From assembly GCF_018332715.1 (NCBI RefSeq), contig NZ_BOQP01000028.1, positions 124,001 to 188,000 of the forward strand: a stretch of DNA of 64,000 nucleotides, written 5' to 3'. Under the pieces are notes generated by a model. It ran no database searches and was not told the DNA's origin. It saw nothing but the letters and a program-made list of their open reading frames with translations. The first letter of the stretch is position 1, and the number at the start of each line of letters is the position of its first letter. Shown in pieces: positions 17,631 through 26,226 of this stretch. The translations under genes and the position numbers were made by a program. This DNA is from Winogradskya consettensis. GTDB lineage: Bacteria > Actinomycetota > Actinomycetes > Mycobacteriales > Micromonosporaceae.

Positions 17631-17957
17631 CTACTCCACAACGCTGCGGTAAAGGAACCGCCAATGCGGGAGAGCCGCGAGTTTGGACCGTAACTCGTCG
17701 GGTCGGTCGAACTTGTCGAGGAACAGCAGATAGCGGTATTCCGGGAAGTCGGGCTCCTGGAAGTATTCGACGTCGCCGTCGCGCAGGTCGTTTGACTGGA
17801 GCCGGAGCTTGCCGGTGCCGGTTCGCGGGCGTGCCGCGAAGTAGCTGCCGCGATAGTCGCTCTCATGCTGAACCCACTGCACCCCGAGGGTCGCCGCGAG
17901 TTGGGCGGGCTGATCGCCGAGGCTGGGTTCGCCGTATCCGTACACGTCGTAGATCAC
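17631..17957 (-). CDS. Probable immunity protein for the upstream toxin
   Basis: A 108-residue acidic cytosolic-looking protein with no named domain that I recognise. Its place directly downstream of a toxin-domain gene (14-nt gap), its small size and its lack of signal or membrane segments are typical of polymorphic-toxin immunity genes. Segments such as HESDYRGSYFAAR and FPEYRYLLFLDKF appear well structured. Function is inferred from context. Confidence 0.65.
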   Translation of the reverse strand: MIYDVYGYGEPSLGDQPAQLAATLGVQWVQHESDYRGSYFAARPRTGTGKLRLQSNDLRDGDVEYFQEPDFPEYRYLLFLDKFDRPDELRSKLAALPHWRFLYRSVVE

Positions 17958-17971
17958 TGTGTGCTTCCCGT

Positions 17972-18622
17972 TCAGAACCAGATCTTGATGGTCGGCTTTC
18001 GGCTGGCGGCCTCTTCAATACTACGAAAGATCATGACGTGAACCTCGCGACCGGTCTCTGCCGACGCATCGTCGGTTATGCCGTCAAGCCCGAGCCGGTC
18101 CAGGTCGCGCTCGCTCAGCGGACCGGTCGACACCCCGTCGCCGCGGAACTGTACGCCGTTCTCGTGCGCGGCCTGGTTGATCGAGTCGCCGCTGATCGCG
18201 ATGTCGTAGTCGCTGACCCGGCCCTCGTCGAACGGTGCCCCACTGTCCGCGCTGCGACCGGTGACCGAACTACCCTGAAATCCCATGTCCAAGTCGGGAT
18301 AGAGCTCGCGCATGCGGTCCCGGAATCGGCTCGAGAATTCTCGAAAATGCCCGAAGTCTCGGAACCCGTACGGCACGCCCTGAGGCTGTCCTGACGACGG
18401 CGAGCGTGACCCCGAAGGCGACGACGGGCCGCCGCCCGCGGCTGATGGCCGGCCCTGCTGAAACGCATCGCGGGCATGACCCTCACCCTGTTCTACACTG
18501 CTCGGTCGGCCACCGCGGTTCCGGCGGCCCCGGCCGCCGGAGGGCGGTCCGTCGCCATCGCCGCCACCGTGACCGCGAGATCTTGGAGCCAACGCTTGCC
18601 TCCGTCGAAGTCGGTAGGACAT
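17972..18622 (-). CDS. Polymorphic toxin, nucleotidyltransferase-fold C-terminal domain
   Basis: About 216 residues. A Gly/Ser/Arg/Pro-rich linker (about 1-85) precedes a toxin domain. There, GFQGSSVTGRS followed by GRVSDYDIAIS gives the G-S...S-D-x-D signature of nucleotidyltransferase-fold enzymes, and the end (GREVHVMIFRSIEEAASRKP) is conserved-looking. Such domains occur as C-terminal toxins of contact-dependent or type VII systems. No trafficking or WXG N-terminus is attached; the open frame continues to 18913 but reads as non-conserved sequence. The true start is therefore uncertain and the gene may be an orphan toxin cassette. Confidence 0.6.
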   Translation of the reverse strand: MSYRLRRRQALAPRSRGHGGGDGDGPPSGGRGRRNRGGRPSSVEQGEGHARDAFQQGRPSAAGGGPSSPSGSRSPSSGQPQGVPYGFRDFGHFREFSSRFRDRMRELYPDLDMGFQGSSVTGRSADSGAPFDEGRVSDYDIAISGDSINQAAHENGVQFRGDGVSTGPLSERDLDRLGLDGITDDASAETGREVHVMIFRSIEEAASRKPTIKIWF

Positions 18623-18894
18623 TACTGTTCCGCATCGCATTTGATGGAGGCGGTAGAGCTTGTCACGCATCTTCCAGAGCTGATGTCCTAAAGCTCCAGC
18701 GTGGTCAGGCGTTACGGTGCATCTCGCTACAGCTGAAGTTTGGCTGGATCTCTTGGGAGGCGTTCTGAGCAGCATAACCTCGCCGGACAGCCATCCCGTT
18801 GCCTCCCACGTTGCGTCGTGACCGGCTGATGTTCCCCGGTTTCGGTGGAGTTGGTTTGTTGGTCTTCTATGCTCGGCGTTCCTTGAGGAGACCT

Positions 18895-19326
18895 TTGCCG
18901 AGAAGTTATCCACCCGAGTTTCGAAGCAAGGTTCTCGATCTGCTGGAGGCCGGTAGGACGGTGGCTCAGCTGGGCAACGATCTGAATATCAGCGATCAGA
19001 CGATCTACCCCTGGCGCCGCCAGGAGGCCATCGACACCGGCCAGCGGCCTGGTGTGACCTCTACCGACCATGCCGAGCTGACAGCTGCCCGGCGCCGGAT
19101 CGCGGAGCTGGAGCCCGAACTGGAGATCCACCGCCGCGCCACCGGTCTGCTCGAGGCGGTGGTGCCCCCAAAAGCCCGGTCCACGGCCATCCAGACGATG
19201 ACCGCTGAAGGTCTCACCATCGAGGCCTGCTGCCGCGTGCTCGAGGTCTCCGTCTCCGGCTACTTCGCTTGGCGCAGCCGGCCACCGTCACAGCGTTCAC
19301 TGCGCCACGCCTGGCTGACCGAACGG
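18895..19326 (+). mobile_element. IS3-family transposase remnant (orfA plus start of orfB)
   Basis: The frame from TTG 18895 (GAGGAG upstream) encodes an IS3 OrfA: RSYPPEFRSKVLDLLEAGRT, LNISDQTIYPWRRQ, AARRRIAELEPELEIHRRATG. It runs directly into the beginning of OrfB (TAEGLTIEACCRVLEVSVSGYFAWRSRPPSQRS, RHAWLTE). Homology stops at about 19320; the DDE integrase core is missing. No intact terminal inverted repeats were found. It is a truncated, inactive element next to the toxin module. Confidence 0.85.
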
Positions 19327-19337
19327 AGCGAATCCAG

Positions 19338-19664
19338 TTGGACACTGACGTCATCCGAGTGATGCCCGGCTACCAGTCCTACCCGACCTGGCAGCCGGGT
19401 GCTGATGAGTACAACGTCGAACCCGGGAAGCTACCTATCTCCGCCGAGCTGGCCGAGGAGCTGAACACCTGGGGCGACGACTACGACGCAACCCTCGTTA
19501 TCGATGACCCCGCCTCGTCCGGTTTTCCCGATGACGCGTCGGAGAACGCGTTCGCTGAGCGAGGGGCGCAGCTCGCGCGGCGTCTGGCGAGGGAGCTGGC
19601 CGGTCGCTACCGAGTCGAGTACCACGACATCCGCACGGGACAGCGTGACACGATCACTGGCTGA
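19338..19664 (+). CDS. Unknown small acidic protein
   Basis: A 108-residue protein from TTG 19338, with GGAG 9 nt upstream; ATG 19362 is an alternative. It begins DTDVIRVMPGYQSYPTWQPG and continues with PGKLPISAELAEELNTWGDDYDATL, a pattern I associate with a family of small actinomycete proteins of unknown function. It starts only a few bases after the point where the IS3 homology ends, so the element may have removed its natural upstream region. Confidence 0.65.
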   Translation: MDTDVIRVMPGYQSYPTWQPGADEYNVEPGKLPISAELAEELNTWGDDYDATLVIDDPASSGFPDDASENAFAERGAQLARRLARELAGRYRVEYHDIRTGQRDTITG

Positions 19665-19779
19665 GGACGACCCGCGTCGGCTGGAGCGACGGAAGAATGA
19701 GGACTCGATCATGGATACGCTGAGTCGTCGCGTGGAACCTCGAGGAGGTCGTGGACCGCGTTCTGCTCGGATTGGGCCG

Positions 19780-20337
19780 ATGACACCTGATGAATCCGTG
19801 CGCGCCACCGCGGCGCGCCTCGACGCCGTTGATTGGCAGCGTCACGGTCACCGCACCTGGTCGAAGGCGAAGTTGATGCTGGAGTATTTCCGGCGTGTCG
19901 CCCAGTGGTCGGACGCCTATGGTTGTGACGAACCTGTGCCCTTCTTCGACCTTGCGAACTACGTCGACCCGAACGTGCGGGCTGATCCCGAGGTGATCCA
20001 GGAGACGGTGCGTCGCGCGGCTGAAGGCGGCTGGAACGCTGAGCAGGTGGTGCCGTTCGTCTTGAACTGGGCGGCGGTGCGTGCCACGCTGGGCTTCGTT
20101 TTTCCGGAAGGCTTGGAAGACCCTTTCGAGCCGCTGCTGCTGCTTTTCGAACGGGACGGCGGATTTCATACCTCGAACGGGTACGCCGAGATGGAGTTCC
20201 TCTCCGTTCCCATAGCCAAGTGGCGTGAGCGGGCTTCGCGGCCGCCGCTGCCGAGTCTCGATCCGGCTGCGCTGGACGAGATCGACCGGGCGGGGTCGAT
20301 GAGGCAGTTCGGCTACGTCATGGGCCCTGAAGGCTGA
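19780..20337 (+). CDS. Unknown 185-residue protein, tandem copy 1
   Basis: A 185-residue cytosolic-looking protein with no domain I can name. It is a close paralogue of the next gene along its full length; shared blocks include VDWQRHG, RTWSK, KLMLEYFRR, DPFEPL, LLFERDGGFHT and DEIDRA. The ATG at 19780 is supported because both copies begin MT.DESV at the same distance from a GATT(TT)GGG element. The setting beside toxin genes suggests a duplicated immunity gene, but this is inference. Confidence 0.75.
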   Translation: MTPDESVRATAARLDAVDWQRHGHRTWSKAKLMLEYFRRVAQWSDAYGCDEPVPFFDLANYVDPNVRADPEVIQETVRRAAEGGWNAEQVVPFVLNWAAVRATLGFVFPEGLEDPFEPLLLLFERDGGFHTSNGYAEMEFLSVPIAKWRERASRPPLPSLDPAALDEIDRAGSMRQFGYVMGPEG

Positions 20338-20359
20338 GCCCACGAACGATTTTGGGTCG

Positions 20360-20917
20360 ATGACAACCGATGAATCTGTTCAGGCCGCTGCTGTCCGGCT
20401 GAGCTCTGTCGACTGGCAGCGCCACGGGTATCGCACCTGGTCGAAGGGTAAGTTGATGCTGGAGTACTTCCGGCGTGCAGCCCAGTGGGCAGAGGCTTAT
20501 CAGTGTGATACCCGGGTGCCTTTCTTTGATATCGCCGCATGTGTGAATCCGGCCGTTCGGGCCGATCAGCAAGTGGTGGATCAGGTGCTGGCGGAGGTGG
20601 GTAAGGGCGGGTGGAACGTCAAGCAGGTCACGCCCTTCATCCTGCATTGGGCGGCGCTGCGGCCTACGCTCGGCGACGAGTTGCCGCAGGGTCTGGACGA
20701 TCCGTTCGAGCCGTTGATGCTGCTTTTCGAGCGTGATGGCGGATTTCATACCGAGAACGGCTCGGTCGAGCTTGAGTACGCCTCCGTGCCGATGCGGGAT
20801 TGGCGAGCCCGGGCCGCACGGCCACCGATGGCCAGTTTCGAGCCTGCGGACCTTGATGAGATCGACCGGGCCTCGTCCCTCAGATACTCCGGCAAGGTGA
20901 TGGGGCCTGACGACTGA
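20360..20917 (+). CDS. Unknown 185-residue protein, tandem copy 2
   Basis: Same length and family as the preceding gene, about two-thirds identical by eye, and separated from it by 22 bp. The last codons and the following bases form the left arm of the 51-bp direct repeat that recurs at 29641. No signal peptide or membrane segment. Function unknown; an immunity role is possible from context. Confidence 0.75.
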   Translation: MTTDESVQAAAVRLSSVDWQRHGYRTWSKGKLMLEYFRRAAQWAEAYQCDTRVPFFDIAACVNPAVRADQQVVDQVLAEVGKGGWNVKQVTPFILHWAALRPTLGDELPQGLDDPFEPLMLLFERDGGFHTENGSVELEYASVPMRDWRARAARPPMASFEPADLDEIDRASSLRYSGKVMGPDD

Positions 20918-20956
20918 GCCTGTGGGGAAGCGGGGCGCGGTCGTCGAACAGCTGGT
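20906..20956 (+). repeat. Left copy of 51-bp direct repeat flanking the Wadjet block
   Basis: Matches 29641-29691 at 45 of 51 positions without gaps. It spans the stop of tandem copy 2 and an alternative open frame that reads KRGAVVEQLV; the right copy reads ERGAVVEQLV in the same frame. The Wadjet operon, a 58-aa gene and the Pth2-like gene lie between the copies. Confidence 0.85.
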
Positions 20957-20959
20957 TTT

Positions 20960-22180
20960 TCAAGCCTGCAGGTCGGGGAGGAGGCTCTCGATGAGGGCTT
21001 CCTCGTGGATGGAGATGCCGAGGTCGGTCATTGCCTTGGTCAGGGCCGGGTCCCACGGGGAAGCGGCGGGACGGCCTGTGAGTGGCTGGCGGGGAATGCC
21101 GTTTGAGGCTGCCTGTTCGACGGCCGCGCGGTAACTGGCTGCCTTGAACTGCCAGGGGTGGGCGGGATAGCGGGTCAGGATGCGGTTGGCGATGGTGAGG
21201 CCGGGCCAGTCGAAGTCGCCGTGGTAGGCGAGTTGGACCCCCTCTGATGTGGTTATCGCGTCGAGGAGGGCCAGGGTGACCGTGGTCGGGTTGCCCATTG
21301 TGCAGATCATCGGGGCGTCGATTCTGTTGTCCAGGGCGGCTTCGACGATGCGCGGGTTCTCGCAGACGTAGATGGTCTGGGGTAGCAGGTGCAGCGGGGC
21401 GAGGCGGCGGATCTCTCGTAGGGTCAGGTGGGTTTCCGCGCCCAGGTCGGCGCGTTCGTGGAGCCAGGGGACGTTGTAGGGGCGTAGGCCATAGGTGAGG
21501 ACGGTGGTGGCGATCGTGTCGCCGGCGACGCCTGCGGCATCCCATAAGGCGCGCCGTTCGGGTGCGCTGGGCGGGATGTCGGCGCTGCCGTTCAGGGCGA
21601 GGGCCAGGCCGCGCAGAACCAGGCGGTTCAAGAGTGTGTCGTCGTCGAGGCCGTGGGCGGTGCCGGTGACGGTCTGGGCGAGTTCTCCGCGGGACCAGGT
21701 GCGGGCGTGGGCGCCGATGGTCAGGCCGAGGGTAGTGGTGGCCTGGTTGACTGCGGTGATGCCGTGACGCCCGACCCGGGCGAGCCATTCCGGGACCCAT
21801 TCGTGTCCGTCCAGGCCGGCGGCGAGTACGGCGGTGTTCGCGTCCTCCCGAAATGACGCTCGGCGTTCGCGTTCTGCCGAGGCTTCCGCGCGACGGTCCT
21901 GGACCGGGCCGATGACGGCTTCGACCACGTCGAGGAGGCCTGTTTCCGCTGCGCTGGCGCGAAGTTGCTGGTCCAGGTGGGCCAGGTCGACGGTGTGGGT
22001 GGTGCCGACCACGCGGTTGAGGAGCCGGCTGACGGCTTCGCGCTGGTCGGCGTCGAGGCCGGTCAGGGTGAGGCGGCCGCGGGCGGCACGGCCGTTGCGG
22101 GTCAGGCGGGTGCGGGCGGCGGCCCAGAGCGGGCGTAGGGCAGGGGATTTCAGGTAGGTGAGGGTGCTGTCCGGGATCAT
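20960..22180 (-). CDS. jetD: Wadjet nuclease subunit JetD (DUF3323/DUF2399, TIGR02679-like)
   Basis: A 406-residue protein. The N-terminal part (about 1-230) matches the DUF3323-type arm, and the C-terminal DUF2399 is TOPRIM-like, with the acidic residues visible in IYVCENPRIVEAAL and YHGDFDWPGL. In Wadjet systems JetD cleaves closed circular plasmid DNA that the JetABC condensin has extruded. The start overlaps the jetC stop as ATGA, showing translational coupling. Last gene of the operon. The catalytic-type residues appear intact. Confidence 0.9.
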   Translation of the reverse strand: MIPDSTLTYLKSPALRPLWAAARTRLTRNGRAARGRLTLTGLDADQREAVSRLLNRVVGTTHTVDLAHLDQQLRASAAETGLLDVVEAVIGPVQDRRAEASAERERRASFREDANTAVLAAGLDGHEWVPEWLARVGRHGITAVNQATTTLGLTIGAHARTWSRGELAQTVTGTAHGLDDDTLLNRLVLRGLALALNGSADIPPSAPERRALWDAAGVAGDTIATTVLTYGLRPYNVPWLHERADLGAETHLTLREIRRLAPLHLLPQTIYVCENPRIVEAALDNRIDAPMICTMGNPTTVTLALLDAITTSEGVQLAYHGDFDWPGLTIANRILTRYPAHPWQFKAASYRAAVEQAASNGIPRQPLTGRPAASPWDPALTKAMTDLGISIHEEALIESLLPDLQA

Positions 22181-25100
22181 GTGGTCAGCACCGTGCGGCG
22201 GTGGCCGTCCCAGCGGAAGTGGAGGGTGGCGACGCCCGGCTGGGTGGGGTCGCGCAGGCATTCGTAGATGGCCAGGGCGGGGACTTCGGGGAAGCAGCCC
22301 CACAATCGTTCGCTGGTCAGTACGGCGTCCAGGTCGAGGTCGACGAGCAGGCCGAGGAGTCTGCCGTGGGTGGGTTCGTCGACTTTGGCGAAGGCGTCGT
22401 CGAGCAGGATGAGCCGCGGTGCCGGGGGATGGCTTTCGCCGACCGAGGTGAAGTGGGCGGCCGCGGCGGCGAACAGCACCAGGTAGGACACCACGCGCTG
22501 TTCGCCCTGCGACATGGCGGTGCGGGCGGACAGGGTGCGTTCGCGATCGGGGCGGGCGTGGTCGGTGACCCTGACGGTGAACGAGAACCAGCTTCGGTAG
22601 TCCAGCGCCGCTCGTAGGTGCACGGTGTAGCCGGCGGTCGGGTCGGAGCGGCGGGCGTCCTCGACGCGGCGGGCCAGGGCCTCGCGGAGGCGGTCGTTGT
22701 TGTCGCGGGTGCGCAGCTCGAGGGGTGTGCGGAGCAGGCTCACGGCGTTGCGGGTGTCGGCGTCGGAGTCGTCGCGCAGCGCCCAGACCAGGCGGGCGCC
22801 CAGGCCGTGGGAGGTGCGGACCTCGGCGAGGGTGGTGTTCATGGCGGCGACCAGGTTCTCCGCCGAGCGGATCTGGCGGGACAGAGCGTCGCCGAGTTCG
22901 CCGAGCAGGAAACGTTCGAAGGCGTGGTGTTCGCGTTCGGCGACGGCGGAGCGTTTCTGGTCGAGTTCCGCGCCGAGCCGGTGGGTGGCCGCAGCGAGGG
23001 GGTGCTGGCCGATGTCGTCGGTGATCTCGACGACCTTCACCCCGTCGCGGTCCTCCCAGACCAGGTCGAAGCCGCCGGGGAGCCGGCCACGGACGTCGGT
23101 GTAGCGCTGGTGCAGGCCGTTCTCCCCGAGGTCCTGCTGGGGGCGCCCGAGCGCGTCGCGGAGTCTGGCGGCGAGCTCGTCGAGGTGCCGGATCCGCTCG
23201 GGTGGCGTACCCGTCGCGACCTCGATGTTCAGGTCGGCCGGGAGGTCGAGTGCGGGGCGGACGCCGGGCAGGGTGAGGACCCGGGGCAGGGCGGAGCCGG
23301 CGTGCAGGGCTGCCTGCTCGTGTTCGGTGAGCCGGAGCCGGTCCTGGTCGCGGATCTCCGCGGTTCGGACCCGGTGGTCCCGGCTGTGCTCGTAGTCGCG
23401 GCGGGCGGCGGGAAGCTGCTGGTCCGCGGCGCGTACCCGTGCCTCGGTCTCGGTTTCCTGCCGCAGGATCTCGGCGGGTTCGGCGCCGAGGGAGCGTTCG
23501 AGGACCGCGAGTTCCTGCTCGGCGGAAAGATGATCTTCAGCGGCGACGGATGCGAGGTCGGCGGACTCGGCCGTCCGGGTGACGGCTGCGCGGTGCTCAC
23601 CCAGCAGGTTTCGGTACGGGCTGAGCTGCGCGACGAACTGCCCGGTGGCACGACTCTGCCGGGGCAGGTCGGTGGCGAGCTGCCGCAGTTGCTGGTCCAC
23701 GAGCGTGAGCTCGGCCCGGTCGGTCGGCAGCAGGTGCGCGGCCGCCGCGGACTCGGTGGCGGCTCGGCGCTGGTCAGCGAGCACGCGTAGCTCCCGTGCC
23801 CGGCGCCGGGCGTCCGCGACCTGTTTGACGAGTCGTTGCACCGCCTTGTCGGCCTCGTCACGGCGGGTCCAGCTCTGCCGCAGGTCGAGACCGTCGGGCA
23901 CCGTACGCAGCGCCCCGGTCAGCTCCCGCCGCTGCTGCTCGACAGCGTCGATCTGTGTGCCGAACGCAGTGAGTTGTCCGGACAACTCGTCGATGCGGGC
24001 GTCCAGTTCGGCCAGCCGCCGCCGGCGCAGGGCCTCCCGGTTGGTGGCGCCCACATATTCGGCCTCCGGTTTGCTCCACGCGCCGTGGGCGACGCCGAGG
24101 CGCCACCGGCCGTCCGCGGCGATCCAGCTCGGGGCCGTGCTGTCCGCGCCCCAGCCGATTCCGGCCAGCAGGGCGGCGACCGGCTCGGCGCCGGGAACGA
24201 CCACGAGCACGTCGCGCAGGGAGGCCCCGGACACGGCCGGCTCCGTACGCAGCACGATCTCGCCGGTCGCCGGGTCCAGCACCGAGCCGTCCGCGGCGAC
24301 CACGGCGTCGAGTAGGCCGTTGGACTCCAGGGCGGCCTCCATCCCGGCCCGGCTGCGCTGGTCGAGGTGCTCGGCGAAGTCGACGTGCCGGAACAGCGGC
24401 GTTCCGGTGACGCCGCCTGGGACGTGGAACCTGGATCGGGGTGGTGACGGGTCGGTGAGGGAGTGCCAGTGACGGTGCTCCGCGCGTACTGAGTCAAGCT
24501 CTGCTCGGGTCTTGTTCTGTTCCTCGCGCAGGGCGTCCCGGCGAGCCTCGGCCTCGGATCGCAGGGGTTCCGCGGCAGCCTCGGCAGCCTGTCGCAGCGT
24601 CGCCGGGGTCTCCGCAGGCATCGGGTCCTCGACGGCCACGGCGTGCCGGGCGGCGGACAGGTCGGCGCCGGCCAGTACCGGCAGGGTGAACCAGTGATGG
24701 ACGGCGGTGGCGAACCGGCTGCTGGTCGTGACGAGGCCGGCCGTAACCTCGCCGAGGCGGACCTGGGCCGCTGCCTGCTGACCGTCGAGCAGGTCGCGTT
24801 CGTCCTCGGTGCGTGCCGCCGTCGCTGCGGCCGCTGTCGCCTCGTCGATCATCGTGGCGACGTCGGCGACCGCTGACCGGCGGCTGCGGACCGCGTTCTC
24901 CGCGGCGGCCAGGTGCGTGCGATGGTCGTGGAACTCCTGCTCGGCCAGGGCGTGGTGGACGATCTCCAGGGAGGCGTCGTCGACGGCGCCCTGATAGCGC
25001 AGCTCCGGCACGGTGCCGACGTGAGCGATGTCGAGCCCGGCGCCGGTGGCGAGGTCCCGCAGCTGACGGTGACCGTCACGCAGCTGGGTGACGGCGGACG

Positions 25101-26226
25101 CGAGCCGGCCGGTCTCGGCCCGCAACCTCTCGACCAGCGCGTTCAGCGATCGCCGGTCCGCGGCCGCCGCAGCGGTGGCGGACCGGGCCGCGGCCTGCAA
25201 CGCCTGCACCGCCAGGCGGCGCTGACCCAGTTCCTGAACGGCCCGATAGCCGGCGCTCTCCCGCAGTGCCCGAAGCTCGGCCGTGGCCTGCCGTTGAGCC
25301 TGGTCCCAGCGGCGTACCTCGGCGAGTGCCTGTTCCTCGGCGTCGAGCGCCCGCGTGACCTGCCGTTCGGCCTCGCCCGCCCGCCGCCGCTGACCCCGCA
25401 GCCGGGACAGGGCCTCGTCGACCGCGTGGACACGGCGGCGCAACTCGCCGCGCAGGTAACCCCGGTACGCCGTCATGAGCTCGGCGAGAGCGCCGTGGGT
25501 GGCCTCCAACCGGCCCAGGTCGGTACGCACCGTCTCCAGGTCGTCGAGGTTGTGCGCCACCGAATCGAGGACCTCATCGTCGACCGGGGGCAGCGCCTCA
25601 CTGAGCTCGGTGGTGAGCTGACCGGCCTCGATCCGGTCACCGATGGTGGGGCGCCGCAGCCGGTAGAGCAGGTGGACGAGGTTGCGGTACCGGCCGGCGT
25701 CGGTGATGCCGAAGACCTCCCGGCCCACCCGTGCCCGATAGTCACGGGCACTGCCGACCAGCGCGTTCTCGCCCAGACTTTCCCGGAGCCGGTCGATCGG
25801 CACCGGCTGGCTGTTCTCGATCAGGTGAACGTCCACGCCGACCCGGGCCGCGGTGATGAAGTACGACAGCCGGGCCTCGGCCGTCGACGACGACCATTTG
25901 ACGATCGCTCCCAGCGTCAGGAAATGCTCGGTGTCCTGCTCGTCGGTGCGGCGCAACTCCAGCCACAGGAAGCCCTGCCGGTTCACGCCGATCGCGCCCT
26001 CGCTCATCAACCAGCGGAACGTGGTCCGCCCGCCACCGGCGGCGTCCAGGCGCTTCGTGTCGCCGTCGAGCAGGAACGGCAACATCATTTCGAGGGCCTT
26101 CGACTTGCCCGCGCCGTTCTTGCCGCGCAGCAGCAACCGGCCGCCCTCGAAATGAAAGACCTGGTCGTCGTACTGCCAGACATTACTGATCCCGGCGCGA
26201 TGCAGATGGAAACGGTACGGGTGCAT
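22177..26226 (-). CDS. jetC: Wadjet SMC-like ATPase JetC (TIGR02680-like)
   Basis: A 1349-residue SMC/MukB-like ATPase. The Walker A motif is LLRGKNGAGKSKALEMM near residue 35. Very long coiled coils with a central hinge-like globular region (about 480-760) follow, and the C-terminal head carries MSQGEQRVVSYL (signature) and RLILLDDAFAKVDE (Walker B/D-loop). It forms the DNA-loop-extruding motor with JetA and JetB. Its ATG shares one base with the jetB stop (TGATG). Length and motifs suggest a functional protein. Confidence 0.93.
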   Translation of the reverse strand: MHPYRFHLHRAGISNVWQYDDQVFHFEGGRLLLRGKNGAGKSKALEMMLPFLLDGDTKRLDAAGGGRTTFRWLMSEGAIGVNRQGFLWLELRRTDEQDTEHFLTLGAIVKWSSSTAEARLSYFITAARVGVDVHLIENSQPVPIDRLRESLGENALVGSARDYRARVGREVFGITDAGRYRNLVHLLYRLRRPTIGDRIEAGQLTTELSEALPPVDDEVLDSVAHNLDDLETVRTDLGRLEATHGALAELMTAYRGYLRGELRRRVHAVDEALSRLRGQRRRAGEAERQVTRALDAEEQALAEVRRWDQAQRQATAELRALRESAGYRAVQELGQRRLAVQALQAAARSATAAAAADRRSLNALVERLRAETGRLASAVTQLRDGHRQLRDLATGAGLDIAHVGTVPELRYQGAVDDASLEIVHHALAEQEFHDHRTHLAAAENAVRSRRSAVADVATMIDEATAAAATAARTEDERDLLDGQQAAAQVRLGEVTAGLVTTSSRFATAVHHWFTLPVLAGADLSAARHAVAVEDPMPAETPATLRQAAEAAAEPLRSEAEARRDALREEQNKTRAELDSVRAEHRHWHSLTDPSPPRSRFHVPGGVTGTPLFRHVDFAEHLDQRSRAGMEAALESNGLLDAVVAADGSVLDPATGEIVLRTEPAVSGASLRDVLVVVPGAEPVAALLAGIGWGADSTAPSWIAADGRWRLGVAHGAWSKPEAEYVGATNREALRRRRLAELDARIDELSGQLTAFGTQIDAVEQQRRELTGALRTVPDGLDLRQSWTRRDEADKAVQRLVKQVADARRRARELRVLADQRRAATESAAAAHLLPTDRAELTLVDQQLRQLATDLPRQSRATGQFVAQLSPYRNLLGEHRAAVTRTAESADLASVAAEDHLSAEQELAVLERSLGAEPAEILRQETETEARVRAADQQLPAARRDYEHSRDHRVRTAEIRDQDRLRLTEHEQAALHAGSALPRVLTLPGVRPALDLPADLNIEVATGTPPERIRHLDELAARLRDALGRPQQDLGENGLHQRYTDVRGRLPGGFDLVWEDRDGVKVVEITDDIGQHPLAAATHRLGAELDQKRSAVAEREHHAFERFLLGELGDALSRQIRSAENLVAAMNTTLAEVRTSHGLGARLVWALRDDSDADTRNAVSLLRTPLELRTRDNNDRLREALARRVEDARRSDPTAGYTVHLRAALDYRSWFSFTVRVTDHARPDRERTLSARTAMSQGEQRVVSYLVLFAAAAAHFTSVGESHPPAPRLILLDDAFAKVDEPTHGRLLGLLVDLDLDAVLTSERLWGCFPEVPALAIYECLRDPTQPGVATLHFRWDGHRRTVLTT

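Noticed and set aside
18799..18894. Upstream extension of the IS3 orfA frame
   Set aside because: The family N-terminus begins at about 18895, where a GAGGAG site precedes TTG.
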